Below, one piece after another: positions 11,500 to 22,448 of a stretch of DNA of 64,000 nt. Under the pieces are notes generated by a model, which was not told the origin of the DNA, searched no databases, and saw only the letters and a list, made by a program, of their open reading frames with translations. Within the stretch, counting starts at the first letter, position 1; each line of letters starts with the position of its first letter. The DNA is taken from the NCBI GenBank assembly GCA_029959085.1, contig JARWIR010000008.1:4774001-4838000 (forward strand). The letters are read 5' to 3'. This DNA comes from Nemophila menziesii. Its lineage: Eukaryota > Streptophyta > Magnoliopsida > Boraginales > Hydrophyllaceae. A program made the position numbers and the translations under genes.

Positions 11500-12411
11500 G
11501 GTCCAATACATATAGGGACCTGTCATGAAATTTCGGAAAATATTGAAGCAGATATATCAAGGGGATACTAATCTATGTACCTGATGGATGTATAGTTGAA
11601 ACTCCATTACATTTAAGGTATTTCTCAGTCAAAGGTAACGAAAAAGGGTCAAAAACTTTATCTATTTCTAGTCCAAGAGTTTTAGTATTAGTTGAGAAAA
11701 AAGGTGAAATTAGCTTAATTGAAGAGTTTATAAGTGGAGATGGAGATGGAGAGAATAGCTGTTATTGGACTAACGCACTTTTCGAAATCTCCATTGGAGA
11801 AGAAGCTAAAGTTAATCAGTCTTATATTCAAAATCAATCTCTCAATGCTTCTCATATTAAATGCACTTCTGTTACCCAGGTAATATATATACATACATAT
11901 ATACATCTATGTTTTGCTTATGAGTAGAAAAAACATTATGGTACAATTTGCAGGAATCAAGGAGCAAATATAAGCTAATAGAAGTAACTACAGGTGGAAA
12001 ATTAAGCCGGCATAATCTCCATATACAACAAATGGGACCCACAACAATTACTGAATTATCCACGTTTCAGTTAGCTATATCAGATCAAACACACGATTTA
12101 CACTCTAGTCTAATTTTAAACCACCCAGAAGGAGTTTCAAAACAGCTTCATAAATGTATAGTCGCACATTCATTAGGACAAGTTGTATTTGATGGAAATG
12201 TACAAGTTAATAGGTATGTTAATTTTAAAATATTTTAAGATTGAGAAGTTAATTAATATTTTTATTATTAAATAGGTATGCGCAAAGAACAGATGCAAGG
12301 CAATTAACTAGGAGTTTATTATTAGAGCCAAAAGCAAGTGTGAATGTGAAACCGAATCTACAAATAATAGCAGATGATGTGAAATGTTCACATGGAGCTA
12401 CAATTAGTGAT
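11500..12411 (+). pseudogene. ABCI7: SufD homologue (ABCI7) fragment, truncated at both ends
   Basis: ABCI7 is the plastid SufD subunit of the SUF iron-sulfur cluster scaffold (with SufB and SufC). Three coding blocks are visible. The first runs ~11552-11879, beginning around IYVPDGCIVETP and ending CTSVTQ before a GTAATA donor. The second is 11954-12212, following TTTGCAG and ending at VQVNR before GTATGT. The third starts near 12275 after an AATAG acceptor and contains the signature YAQRTDARQLTRSLLLEP and NLQIIADDVKCSHGATISD. 11500-11566 also resembles the region upstream (EISENIEADISRG) but is out of frame, so a piece is probably missing. The N-terminal half is replaced by the repeat array. 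The C-terminal end, normally ~70 residues beyond CSHGA, is replaced in mid-exon by retrotransposon pol. No functional product is expected. The family call is firm and rests on recognised motifs. Confidence 0.85.
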
Positions 12412-14440
12412 TTACCGTTCATCGATCAAATGTTAGACAAGCTTGCAGTGAGAGAGTATTACTGCTTCCTTGACGGCTATTCAGGCTACAATCAGTCACA
12501 AATCCCCTTGATCAACACAAAACAACTTTCACTTGTCGGTTTGGCACCTTTGCCTATCGAAGGATGCTGTTTGGGTTATGCAATGCACCTGCCACGTTCC
12601 AGAGGTGTATGATGTCTATATTTTGGGACATGATTGACAAGTTTTTAGAAGTTTTTATGGATGACTATCGGTATTTGGAGATAGTTTTGACAAGTGCCTT
12701 AATAATCTCGAAAAGGTACTCCTTTGATGTGAAGAAACAGAACTCGTTCTTAATTGGGAAAAATGACACTTCATGGTTCGCGAAGGAATTGTGTTGGGAC
12801 ATAAAGTTTTGAGTGCAGGAATGGAGGTTGATCGGGCTAAAATGAAGTTATAAAGACCTTACCAACTCCTGTGTCTGTTAAAGGAGTCCGAAATTTCCTG
12901 GGTCACGTAGGATTTTATTGAAGATTTACTAAAGATTTCTACAAAATCGCCAAACCGCTTTGTGTTTTACTTGAAAAGGATACTCCCTTTAATTTTAATG
13001 ACGCTTGTCTTGAAGCGTTTTTGGCAATCAAAGAGAAACTCATCTCTACACCTATTGTCATACCTCCAAATTGGAACTCTCTATTCGAAATTATGTGTGA
13101 TTTCAGTGATCATGCCATGGAAGTTGTGTTAGGACAAAGGAAAGAGAAGATCTTCCACACGATATATTATGCAAGTAATACCTTTACAGCTGCCCAATTA
13201 AACTATACTGAGACAGTGAAAGAGTTATTAGTCGTAGTATATGCTTTCGATAAGTTTTGTTCCTATATGCTTGGGATGAAAACTGTCGTATACACGGATC
13301 ATTCAACAATCAAAAATCTTATAGAGAAAAAGGACGCAAAGCCGCGTCTTATTAGATGAGTATTATTTTTACAAGAATTTGCGATAGATATTCAAGACCG
13401 GAAAGGGTGCGAGAATCAAGCTGATCATTTATCTCAGTTCGAAGGATTCAAAGTCAACACAGGACCAGAATTGGTCAAAGAGGTATCTCCTGATGAGCAA
13501 CTTTTTACTATTAAAGATGCGTTTGTTCCTTGGTATGCCGATATAGTTAACCTCATAGTGAGTATTGTATTCCCCGCGGATTTCAATCCATAACAACGAA
13601 AGAGGTTAAACCATCGAGCAAGACAATTCTTTTGGGATGAACCCTACCTCTTCAAAGTTTGCAGTGACCAAGTCATTAGAAGATGCGTTCATGAGAGCGA
13701 AACAAGGAAAATCATGGCTAGAACCGTAGCAAAAATTCTTCAATCTGAATTCTATTGGCCCACCCTACACAAAGATTGCCATTGGTTCGTCCAGACCTGT
13801 TAAAGATGCCAATTCACTGGAAACATATCAAAAAGAGATGAAATGTCACTCAATAACGTATTAGAAGTAAAAATCTTTGATGTTTGGGGTATAAATTTCA
13901 TGGGACCTTTCATCTCTTCCCATAATAATCTTTATATTTTGCTAACGGTAGATTATGTGTCAAAGTGGGTAGAAGTAGTGGCAACACCAAAGAACGATGC
14001 CAAGACAGTCATCTCGTTCCTTAAATCAAATATCTATTCAAGACATGGTACGCCGCGTGTTTTCATTAGAGATAAAGGTACACACTTTATAAATTTTTAG
14101 TTGAGAGCTGCCCTACGTAATTTGGGGTGAGACCCCACACTTCAACAGGTTATCATCCCAAACTAATGGTCAAGCCGAGGTCTCTAACCGAGAGATCAAA
14201 TCTATCCTACAGAAGACCGTGAACAAAATAAAGAAGGACTGGTCACTAAAACTAGATGATGCTCTCTAGACTTACAGAACGACATTCAAAACACCAGTTA
14301 GGGCATCTTCATACCGCATGGTCTACGGTAATGCATGTCCGAGATTGAATCCCGTGCTTTTGGGCTATTAAATATCTAAACCTGAACGTAGAGTTAGCAA
14401 GTAAGCGAAGGAAAATGCAGTTAAACGGGTTAGATGAATT
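12409..14440 (+). mobile_element. Ty3/gypsy pol remnant (RT, RNase H, integrase)
   Basis: The sequence encodes, with many stops and frameshifts, the middle and end of a gypsy polyprotein. Reverse transcriptase starts inside the domain (LPFIDQMLDKLA, YYCFLDGYSGYNQ), continues through LCNAPATFQRCMMSIF (12570-12620) and the active-site motif FMDDY (~12652). RNase H lies at 13020-13440 ([10 protein letters not shown] at ~13290). The integrase zinc finger is degenerate (13640-13830). The integrase core begins at IFDVWGINFMGPF (~13870) and DKGTHF (~14075); a broken tail runs to ~14400. DVWGINFMGP is typical of the Athila/Tat branch. Gag, protease, primer site and LTRs are absent at both ends. Stops at 12919, 13357, 13591 and 13801 stand where an Arg, Trp or Gln codon is expected. 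Confidence 0.9.
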
Positions 14441-14885
14441 TCTTTTTCATGCCTGTGTTAATTCACGCCTAATTAAGGAGAAAACAAAAAGATAACATGA
14501 TAACTGTATTCGTACAAAGAAATTCGAAAGAGGACAGAAAATGCTCCTATATAATTGATGAACAAGAAGGAATTGGATAAGATTGTTAAAAGATGACAAG
14601 ATGAGGAGACTCTCCTCATTAAGCATAGAAGCAACCTTAAATTCACCTTTAAAAGATAAAGAACTGTTTAAAGATCTTCCCTTGAGCATTTTGTCCCTTT
14701 CACTACCATATAAGTCTTATGTTATTTGACCTTAAACCCAGGGGTATTATAATTTACATCAAACTATATACACAAGGAAAACATTTCAGAGAGAATAATG
14801 ACAATAAAAAATTAATTACACTTGCTCACCCACGAAACAAATCTCACAACAAGTATATATATTAACAAGAGAAGTTTTGATACGC
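14441..14885. other. Spacer and 3' flank of the SCD2-like gene
   Basis: No gene is visible. The right part must include the 3'UTR of the minus-strand SCD2-like gene; I cannot place its polyadenylation site with confidence. Confidence 0.6.
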
Positions 14886-16611
14886 TCAAGTTTCTAATTC
14901 AGCTGCTATTTCCTTACGAGAGGCCTCCCATAATAGTTGTTCTATCCCAAGCTTTCTTAGCTCCACTAAACCTCGTTCAACTGTAATAAAATATTATAAA
15001 TGATTTCTTAAAATCCCATTAAATTAACAAAAAAATAATAAAAATAAATTACCATCTACAGCATCATGAGAAGTTGGTGTTTGTCCACTACGGCTTATCC
15101 ATAATTGAAGTCTCTCTTGAGCTATATCTTCTTCTACATAATGTACTTTAGCTCTTCTCCAAAAATATGTTAACCAAGCCTGTACATTACCACATTTAAT
15201 ATTACACTAACTTTTAAAAACAAAAAACAATAAAAAAAATTAAACCTCCTTAAAAAGAACATCTTCTGATTCTTCTGAACTTATGTCATTAGTATGACGA
15301 AGCATATTTGAACGACGCTTTTGTGCCATTGCTAATACAACAGCATCTTCAACCTTCATACAAGTAAATATAATAAATAAATAAAAAATAAAAAATATGA
15401 GAAAATATTTCAATGTACCTTAAGAGAAGCTAATTCACGTAAACTCATTTCAATTGAAAGCATACTTTCAATATTTCCTTCTTTTGTTAAGTCACTTAAA
15501 TCTTTAACATAATTGCTTTTATCCAAACTATCTTCACCTAATTATGTTAGAAATTAAAGATTATTAAATCTCAATATGAAAGCAAATAAAGATCAAATTT
15601 ATAGTTTAATACCATTCCAAGACTCTTCTCTAGCTTTTTGTCCAGCAGAAATAACTACTTCAAATGGTAAAGGTGCTAAAGATGACCAATATTCATATTT
15701 CGAGCTTGCTATATCAGCACAAATACCTGTAATTATCACTAATCTAAGTTAATTTTAGAATAAATAGTTAAATACACCATGTTAAGGGTAGTATATAAAT
15801 TACCATAATGTACAGCTAAACCCCAATATCGAGAAAGCCAACACCGTTTCAAAACAACCTCTTCCTAAATAACCAAACAAAAAAGTTAACTTAGCTTGCA
15901 AGTAAATAATATCCATTTATTTATAAGAGTTTAAAAGAAAAAACCATTTCTTCATGACTTAAAATCATTCTCTTTGTCATTGATCGTAAAGCATTAGCTT
16001 CAGATTTAGTTTCTTTTAACTGTTCTATTGTACTTGCAGCTTCACCTTTACAATTCTGTACAAGGCATAAAAAATTAACCGTGTAATTATATATGTAAGT
16101 AGTATTAGTAAGGGTATTTGGTAATTTCGTTATAATTTCTTTTGACAAAAAAAAAAGCATAAACTATAAACGAACCTTAAGTTCTGTAATAAGAAGTGCT
16201 ATTTTCTCATCTCGTCCACTTTTTGACTGTTTTGCAGCTTCAAGAGCAGCCTGTAATAAAATAATTCACTCGCATGTAAATAAAAGAGTTAAAAAATCAT
16301 GGTATTACCTCTCTTTTGCGCAATGATGCTTCTTTTCTGTAATAAAAGTATAAATAAATATGTTTAGCTTTGAGTTGAACAAAAGTGAATAAAATAAAAA
16401 AAAAAAAAAACCTGGTTAGTAGTTTTGCTTCCAAAGATACACCTTCACCAAAAGAAGCAACCTGTAAATATAGATTTACACACCACATATAAATTAATTA
16501 ACCAAAGTAAAAAGAAAATATTTTATTGCATTAATATATATTTACCTGTTTCTCAAGCTCTCTAGCTCTAGCCTCTGCTTCATAGAGTTTATCCTCTGCA
16601 TGCCGTAGCTG

Positions 16612-16675
<64 letters not shown>

Positions 16676-18631
16676 TCATACTTGTGAACTCACTTGAATT
16701 ATATTTTTTTTTTTTTTCACATACTCACTTGATTTCAATACAATTTGTGTAATTTTGTACGATTTACTTCTATAACAGATTGCCTAGGAGTGTTTATTTT
16801 TTATCTATAAATTAATAAAACAAACCTATTAAACCCACTATGTTATACAACACCTGTATTTTATCGAATTTACTAAAACATATATTACACCCACAATTCC
16901 AATAATTACAGGAAGATTTACAAGTATACATTTTTAGTTTAGTGTTGACACTTGGCAGTATGAAAAAGTAGATTCCACTTTTTATTTTCTCAAAGTCTAC
17001 TTGGTATTAAAATGAGATTGCTTGAACTAGCTTTCAATGTGAAACTTAATTACATGAGATTAGAAAGCCATTCCGTACATTTATAATTTTTTTTTTTAAA
17101 AAAAAAAAAAAACTCATGAGAACATCATATATCAGTTATTATATACCTTAAAATTATGAAATGAACGGTTAGGATTCACGATTTGAAAATGATATTTTGA
17201 TTCGCAATATGTTTTCATAATTCGTAAACAATAATTACTAGCAGTGTGTATAAATGTGATACAGAGGAAGATAAATTAAGGGAGAGATTCACCTTGTCTA
17301 ATATGATCTCATTCTCTTCTTCCAAAATGTCAAGCTGCAAAATTAGTTAATATTTACTCATTAAAGTGTGCAAATTCCATTACTATGCTTAAAATTGGCC
17401 AAAGTGAAGACTTAAAAGGCTAAATAAAATAAAAAAAATTGAAAATTAAGGGTATAAAGTCATACTTCATCACGAAGAGTAGAAGCCTCATGCTGATTTC
17501 CTGAACTTTTCAAGTCAAATCGTCCTTTATCTGGTGCATACCTACAATAATTTCCCAAAAACTAATAATATTAACATGCTCACAGTATCTGATGGATGAA
17601 TATGATCCAGATTGTTTTCTCCAATTTTAGTTTAAGATTATTAACAACTAAAGAGTACACTATGTAAATAAATCCATAAGCTTAGATATTTGAGAAAAAA
17701 TAGTTACCTTTGATCTCTCACTCGAACAGGTTCAACTACAGGGACGGTAATAGGAGTTTTCATTGATGGTCTACTTGATAGTGGAGGTGTTTGTGTGTTA
17801 GTACGAACAGATTTTAAAGACTTCCCAGCTGATACAGCATCATCTATAAGGTTCTGACTTAACTACACATAGTAGTTAACATTAACCATAGTTAATATAA
17901 AACAAACACACTTCATTCTTGAGCAAAAATCTCAACGACAAAAAAGATTAAAGAAACCTTGTGACCTTGTGGGGTGATAACTTTAATGGTTCATAGCATT
18001 AACGGAGAATCAATTATATCCATGTGTTTCCAAAGTAGTAAATGCACACGGTTATACATTAAAGTTGCATGTTTATACACCACAAGGGTATAATTGCTAC
18101 CTTTTAAAACATAAAAGGTGTAACTGACTATTTATCTAACTTTTAAATGCGCGGGAACTCTCTTGCTATCATGTATCAATTTAATAAAATAAACTAATAT
18201 TATATTACCATGAACTTAATCGACTCAATTATATAAAAGAATTGGTCAAAGAATCTAAAAAGTCAAACTAATGAAAAACAGAGGAGCTAAACTACCATAG
18301 GTGGCGGCGTATTCGAATTACTCTTGCGATTACTGGACAAAGCAGAAGTCGGAGGTGGCGGAGGACCGAACCGGAATCCTAAATCAATATCGTCGTCGAG
18401 ATCATCGTCGTCGGGGGAAGGATTCGCAAAGGCTACCATTTGTGCTAAACGCCGCGCCGCATCTTTAGCGGCTACGTTCTGTGTCCTTTTCATAGTATTC
18501 ATTCTCGCTGCCGGAGGTGGAATTTTCGACCTCGGCTGAGCCGGCGAAGCCTTCGGCGACGTGGAACCTGTACTGCTCGATTCTTCGCTCCATTGCCTTG
18601 AGTTTAATGGACTCCCTGTCCTTCGATCCAT
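14886..18631 (-). CDS. SCD2: SCD2-like coiled-coil protein, complete, 15 exons
   Basis: Exons in transcription order: 18631-18296, 17853-17708, 17541-17466, 17334-17293, 16608-16546, 16461-16412, 16336-16309, 16250-16176, 16055-15945, 15864-15804, 15726-15613, 15537-15419, 15353-15246, 15179-15053, 14980-14886. Every junction is GT-AG. The joined frame is 1551 nt, 516 codons plus TGA, with no internal stop. The N-terminus is Ser/Pro-rich and disordered ([14 protein letters not shown]), followed by an acidic stretch and prolines. Residues ~175-305 form heptad-rich coiled coil ([25 protein letters not shown]). The C-terminal part has conserved [13 protein letters not shown] and [13 protein letters not shown] segments. 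This matches the plant SCD2 family. In Arabidopsis SCD2 works with the DENN protein SCD1 in clathrin-dependent trafficking, cytokinesis and stomatal development. I infer the same role; a paralogue of SCD2 is equally possible. The start is the first ATG matching the family's N-terminus. Confidence 0.85.
16617..16669. repeat. (TA)n microsatellite at the intron 4 acceptor of the SCD2-like gene
   Basis: About 26 TA dinucleotides end a few bases before the TTCAACAG acceptor of exon 5 (minus strand), where a polypyrimidine tract would normally lie. Confidence 0.95.
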
Positions 18632-19306
18632 ATCCGCTTTATATCTATATTTATATGGATAATATATGTATTAAGGGTGTATATACATATGAAAATTATA
18701 TGTATGTATAGGTGAAGTTAGTGTGTGTTTTAGGTATTGGGAAGAAATGAAGCTGAATTTTCTTGGTAAATAGATTGTAGAGAGAGAAAGAGCAGCAGCT
18801 GACGACTCAAGTCTACTGTAAGGCGCGTGTCGCGGGAGACGAAAATTTGTAATAAATTAAGTTATGTGTAGAGGAATATACAAATTGGAGCCCAAAATCC
18901 ACCAACAAAGCCTAGTTAAAAAATAATTCTAAGTAAAGCCTAGTTTCAAATTTTAGTTGGATTATTTTTAAATTTATCTTTTTTTTTAGTAATTCTTTTT
19001 TTTATTATTTCTATTCATTCTATTAAGCGGATAGATCTGTATCCATGGGTACGGACCTGTATTAGTTTTTCGTATTTTTAGTTGTGTGAATTTCTTTTTT
19101 GAGTCCAAATACAATAAGGGTTGTACCCAAATCCCAAATCCTGTTTTTTGTATATATATTCATGTCTATTGTGTCAAATGATATGCCCTAGGGGCTGTAC
19201 CCAATCTCCATTTTTGTCTAAATGTATGTCTAATGAAGTCTGTATACCTTAGGGTCTATACCCTTTAATCGCATAGTAACTAAAAAACGACATCAGTCTA
19301 ATTATA
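18632..19306. other. Upstream region of the SCD2-like gene
   Basis: Contains the 5'UTR and promoter of the minus-strand gene. AT-rich runs with TATA-like sequence occur at 18640-18720, and a purine-rich GAGAGAAAGAG tract at ~18780. No ORF is recognised. Further right are short stretches repeating GGTACGGACCTG-like and GTACCC wording, of unknown nature. Confidence 0.5.
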
Positions 19307-19562
19307 CTCCCTCCGTTCCACTTAATTTGTCCACTTAGCTTTTCACATATATTAAGAAACATAATAAATGCATTCACCATTACAAAATACCCCTAATAAA
19401 GTATTTTGGTATCTTAAATGTGTATTGGAAATATAGATTTCAATATTTTAAAAAGGGTAATAGTGGAAAAAGTAGGAAAAAAAGTGTCTTGAACTCCTAA
19501 GTGGACAATATATTTGAAACATTACTTTTAGTAAGTGGACAATTTCAGTGGAACGGAGGGAG
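19307..19562. mobile_element. Stowaway-like MITE
   Basis: A 256-bp element with inverted ends: CTCCCTCCGTTCCACTTAAT on the left and the complementary GTGGAACGGAGGGAG on the right. It is flanked by TA on both sides (19305-19306 and 19563-19564). CTCCCTCCGT ends plus a TA duplication define Stowaway (Tc1/mariner) MITEs of plants. No coding capacity. Confidence 0.92.
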
Positions 19563-19564
19563 TA

Positions 19565-20698
19565 AGAAGGGATGAACCCAAGGGGATACACCCAAATGAT
19601 AGTTTGTACCTGAAAAACAACTACTGGTAAAAAAACATTAATAAACATTGGTTAACTTTTTTTTAATAGGGCTGGACCAGGGCCCAAAGGGGATGGACCC
19701 AGCAAAGAACTCCATAAACCTTTACAGCGGATCTGTGAAAAAAAAAACGATGGGCAGGAACCAAAATGACACAAGAAACACGAACGAAGTAACATTTTTT
19801 TTAAAATGAGCTAGAGCCCATAATGGGCTGGACGTAACAAGACTCAAGACTGGACCCAAAAAGACACACGCGGCGAAAGAAAAAAAATTAAAATGGAGTA
19901 GATCTGAACAGTTGATGGCGCTGACAGTGGACATGGTTTTCTTGCTCTGGAGGAGATGGTGGTGGGGCGGCAGAGGATGGTCGACGTTGGTGAGGCAGTG
20001 ATGATCCACGGAGGGTGGCGCTGACCGGAGATGGAGCTGATCTAAGATCGGAGAAGAAAAGGAGAAGATAAACGCGGTTTTCTGGTGTATCAACGAGCAG
20101 CGGTGGTGGCATTTGGTGGCCTCCATCTCCAGATATATGGAACGGCAGGGTTCTGCTCTTCTTCACGAACAAAGGTCCACGAACGGAGGTCATCACGAAT
20201 GGAGGTGTTGGTTTCTTCACGAACGGAATGGAGGTGGGAAGCGGCTTCTCTGCAGTTCGCGGCGGCGATGGTTGTCTTGGGCGGAACAGAAATGATGCAG
20301 GTGATGGTGGAAGGTGTTGCTTTTTTTAAGAGTAGAGAAGGAGCGGTCGAGGTGAAGGTGGAAGGCCATGAGGTGGGGTGAAGAAGGAAGGGGAAGAGTG
20401 AGGGGGAAGGGCGGCGAGAGTGTAAACAGGGGTGGGTCACAGAGAAGTCACAGAGAAAAACGCGTTTTGGGTTGATCCAAACCATATAGGGGGTTTTTGT
20501 TTTGGGTAAAATGATTTCGGTGTGTATAAAAGGGTTGGAGGTGGTTATTTGGTCTTTTTGCTCTTCATTAGTTGAGTTATGATAGGTAGTTGGGGCTTAG
20601 TTAGGGTTGGGCTTTTAAAATGGAACCCCAAGTTGTTGGAGCCTTAAATCATAATTTCCCTTTATGTGTACATGTTATATTTTATTGAGAATTTTCAT
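19565..20698. other. GC-richer unassigned segment
   Basis: Between ~19900 and 20480 the composition is far more GC-rich than the neighbours, and overlapping open frames exist on both strands (for example 19722-20126 minus and 20085-20381 plus). Their translations are low-complexity (Pro/Ser/His or Gly/Val/Glu rich) and match nothing I recognise. I see no splice or domain evidence. It could be the untranslated leader or LTR of an unidentified element. Confidence 0.4.
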
Positions 20699-20878
20699 GT
20701 CCATTTGGAATTGATTATTTTAGAGGTAAAAACGTTTTTAAATTATAATTGAAATATTTTTAAAAAATATTAAAAAAGAAATTGATATTTAAAAAATAAT
20801 TATAAAAGTCTAGAATATATTTTTGGGTTTATAATCACTTTAAATGATTATTTTAATAAGTAATCCCAAAAAGGCACC
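20699..20878. mobile_element. Decayed Tourist-like MITE
   Basis: GTCCATTTGGAATTGATTATTTT on the left and ATTATTTTAATAAGTAATCCC to AAAAAGGCAC on the right mirror the ends of the better-preserved MITE at 27958-28188. The internal ATTTTTAAAAAATATTAAAA and ATCACTTTAAATGATTATTTT also match. The ends have drifted and no target duplication is clear. Confidence 0.7.
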
Positions 20879-21254
20879 TAGTATATGTATAAAAATAATT
20901 GAATAAAAATGTTAGCAAAATACATTTCTGCCTTTAGATGTTTGAGTGGCTCCATAAAATGTCGTAAAGCAATTATTTTTGGAATTAATTCATATATTAT
21001 AATGTTTTTTGGCATTTAAATTAATACCCTTTATCAGTTTAGTGTAATTATTTGTTCCCATGTGTCATTTAAAAAAATATCAGTTGTGTAAATTTTCGAT
21101 CCAATGTCCCAAACGTAGATTTCTTACCATATAACCTTCTTAGGACACTTGTCACCCATGCAAAATTTTGATTTATTTTTAATGTATCTAAATTCGAAAA
21201 TAATAAATAAATAAAATAAGGTTGCATGGTGGCATTGAGTGGTCATTCCAAACC

Positions 21255-21258
<4 letters not shown>

Positions 21259-21347
<89 letters not shown>
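21259..21347. repeat. (CT)n microsatellite
   Basis: About 44 uninterrupted CT dinucleotides. The open frame that reads Arg-Glu repeats on the minus strand is a by-product. Long CT tracts are common in plant 5'UTRs and promoters, but no downstream gene can be confirmed here. Confidence 0.97.
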
Positions 21348-21350
<3 letters not shown>

Positions 21351-22448
21351 ACCTAAAACACCATTGAAGACTACACCAACACTCCATTGAAGACCATTGT
21401 TGAAGGTTCAATCTATATCATTTGCACTACATTTGTTGCCAACGTTTAGCTCATCATTCGAAGACCAAGATTCACATCCCATTTTAAGTTTTGATCTAGT
21501 TTTTCTCGTTAGGGATTTAATACGACGAATAATCCAGAGCTACGGATAATAAAGGAGCTAAAAGCGTTAAGAAGTATGTTATTTTAACACTAAAAGTCTA
21601 AAAAGCATATTATTTTATTTTTTCCGTTCTTTTTTTGGATTTTTGTTTTCATGTTAGTGGGTGTAGTTGAATTGAGTATAAACGATTTAATGTCGATGCC
21701 TTGGTATTTTTTAATATGGTATATTATTTTGGTTGATTAGTTAGTTTTTAGTTTATTAGGGTATTAGAGTTTCATGTACATGAGTTTTTAGGGTTGAAAA
21801 CCCAAATTCTTATCTATATGTTGGTATTATTTAAGTTTAAGTTAGGTAATTAATTATGTAATTGAAGTAAGTGTGATTGTAAATTGTAAATTGTAATTCA
21901 ACTAGATTGGCCACTTTTTAAATTCGTTTTTGATATGAAAATTGTTTATTTAGGGGTTTTCAGGTTAATGTCATATTTTTGTAAGGATTAGATTGCATTT
22001 TTTGGATTTATTTCATCACTTAGTGATTCGGTTTGGGTTTTATGGTTTATACAGTTTTAGGGATATTGTTTAAGTTTGTATTGATGGTTAGCCTAATTTT
22101 GTGTTGTACTTAGATAACTAAATATGTAATTGGATGAAGTTTGATTGAAATTTGGAATTCAACGTGTTTGGGCTCTCGTTTATGCATTCTTTATTATGAA
22201 AATGGGATATTTATGTTGAATATATGGTTTTAGGTCATTAAGTAGTGATGTAAATCACTTGTTTTATCTAGTTTGAGTTAGATACAATAAATCATGATAA
22301 TTTGCAGGGGCTCGGGTTTAGGAGCGCGTAAAGGATTTCCTCAAAAGACAAGGCCAACCAACGCGGCCGAGTATTATTCGTAAGTGTTGATAATAATGTG
22401 TAAGGTTTGTTTTGCATGTTAGAAATCTTAATAAGTGTATTTTAATTG
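21348..22448. other. Unassigned segment between the CT repeat and the LTR
   Basis: The sequence could be read as a plus-strand transcript, with a donor near 21572 (AAGAAGTATGTT), an acceptor near 22305 (AATTTGCAG) and a donor at ~22379 (TCGTAAGTG). No recognisable protein results. It ends where the retrotransposon LTR begins. No gene is called. Confidence 0.35.

Noticed and set aside
1..14100. tRNA gene at the GCTCTGATACCA sites
   Set aside because: Only the 12-base primer-site complement is present; no cloverleaf or A/B box sequence surrounds it.
19722..20485. Several 60-134-aa frames in the GC-richer segment
   Set aside because: Overlapping on both strands with low-complexity products; I cannot support a gene.
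21124..21411. Minus-strand frame with a long Arg-Glu repeat
   Set aside because: It is the translation of the CT microsatellite with AT-rich flanks.
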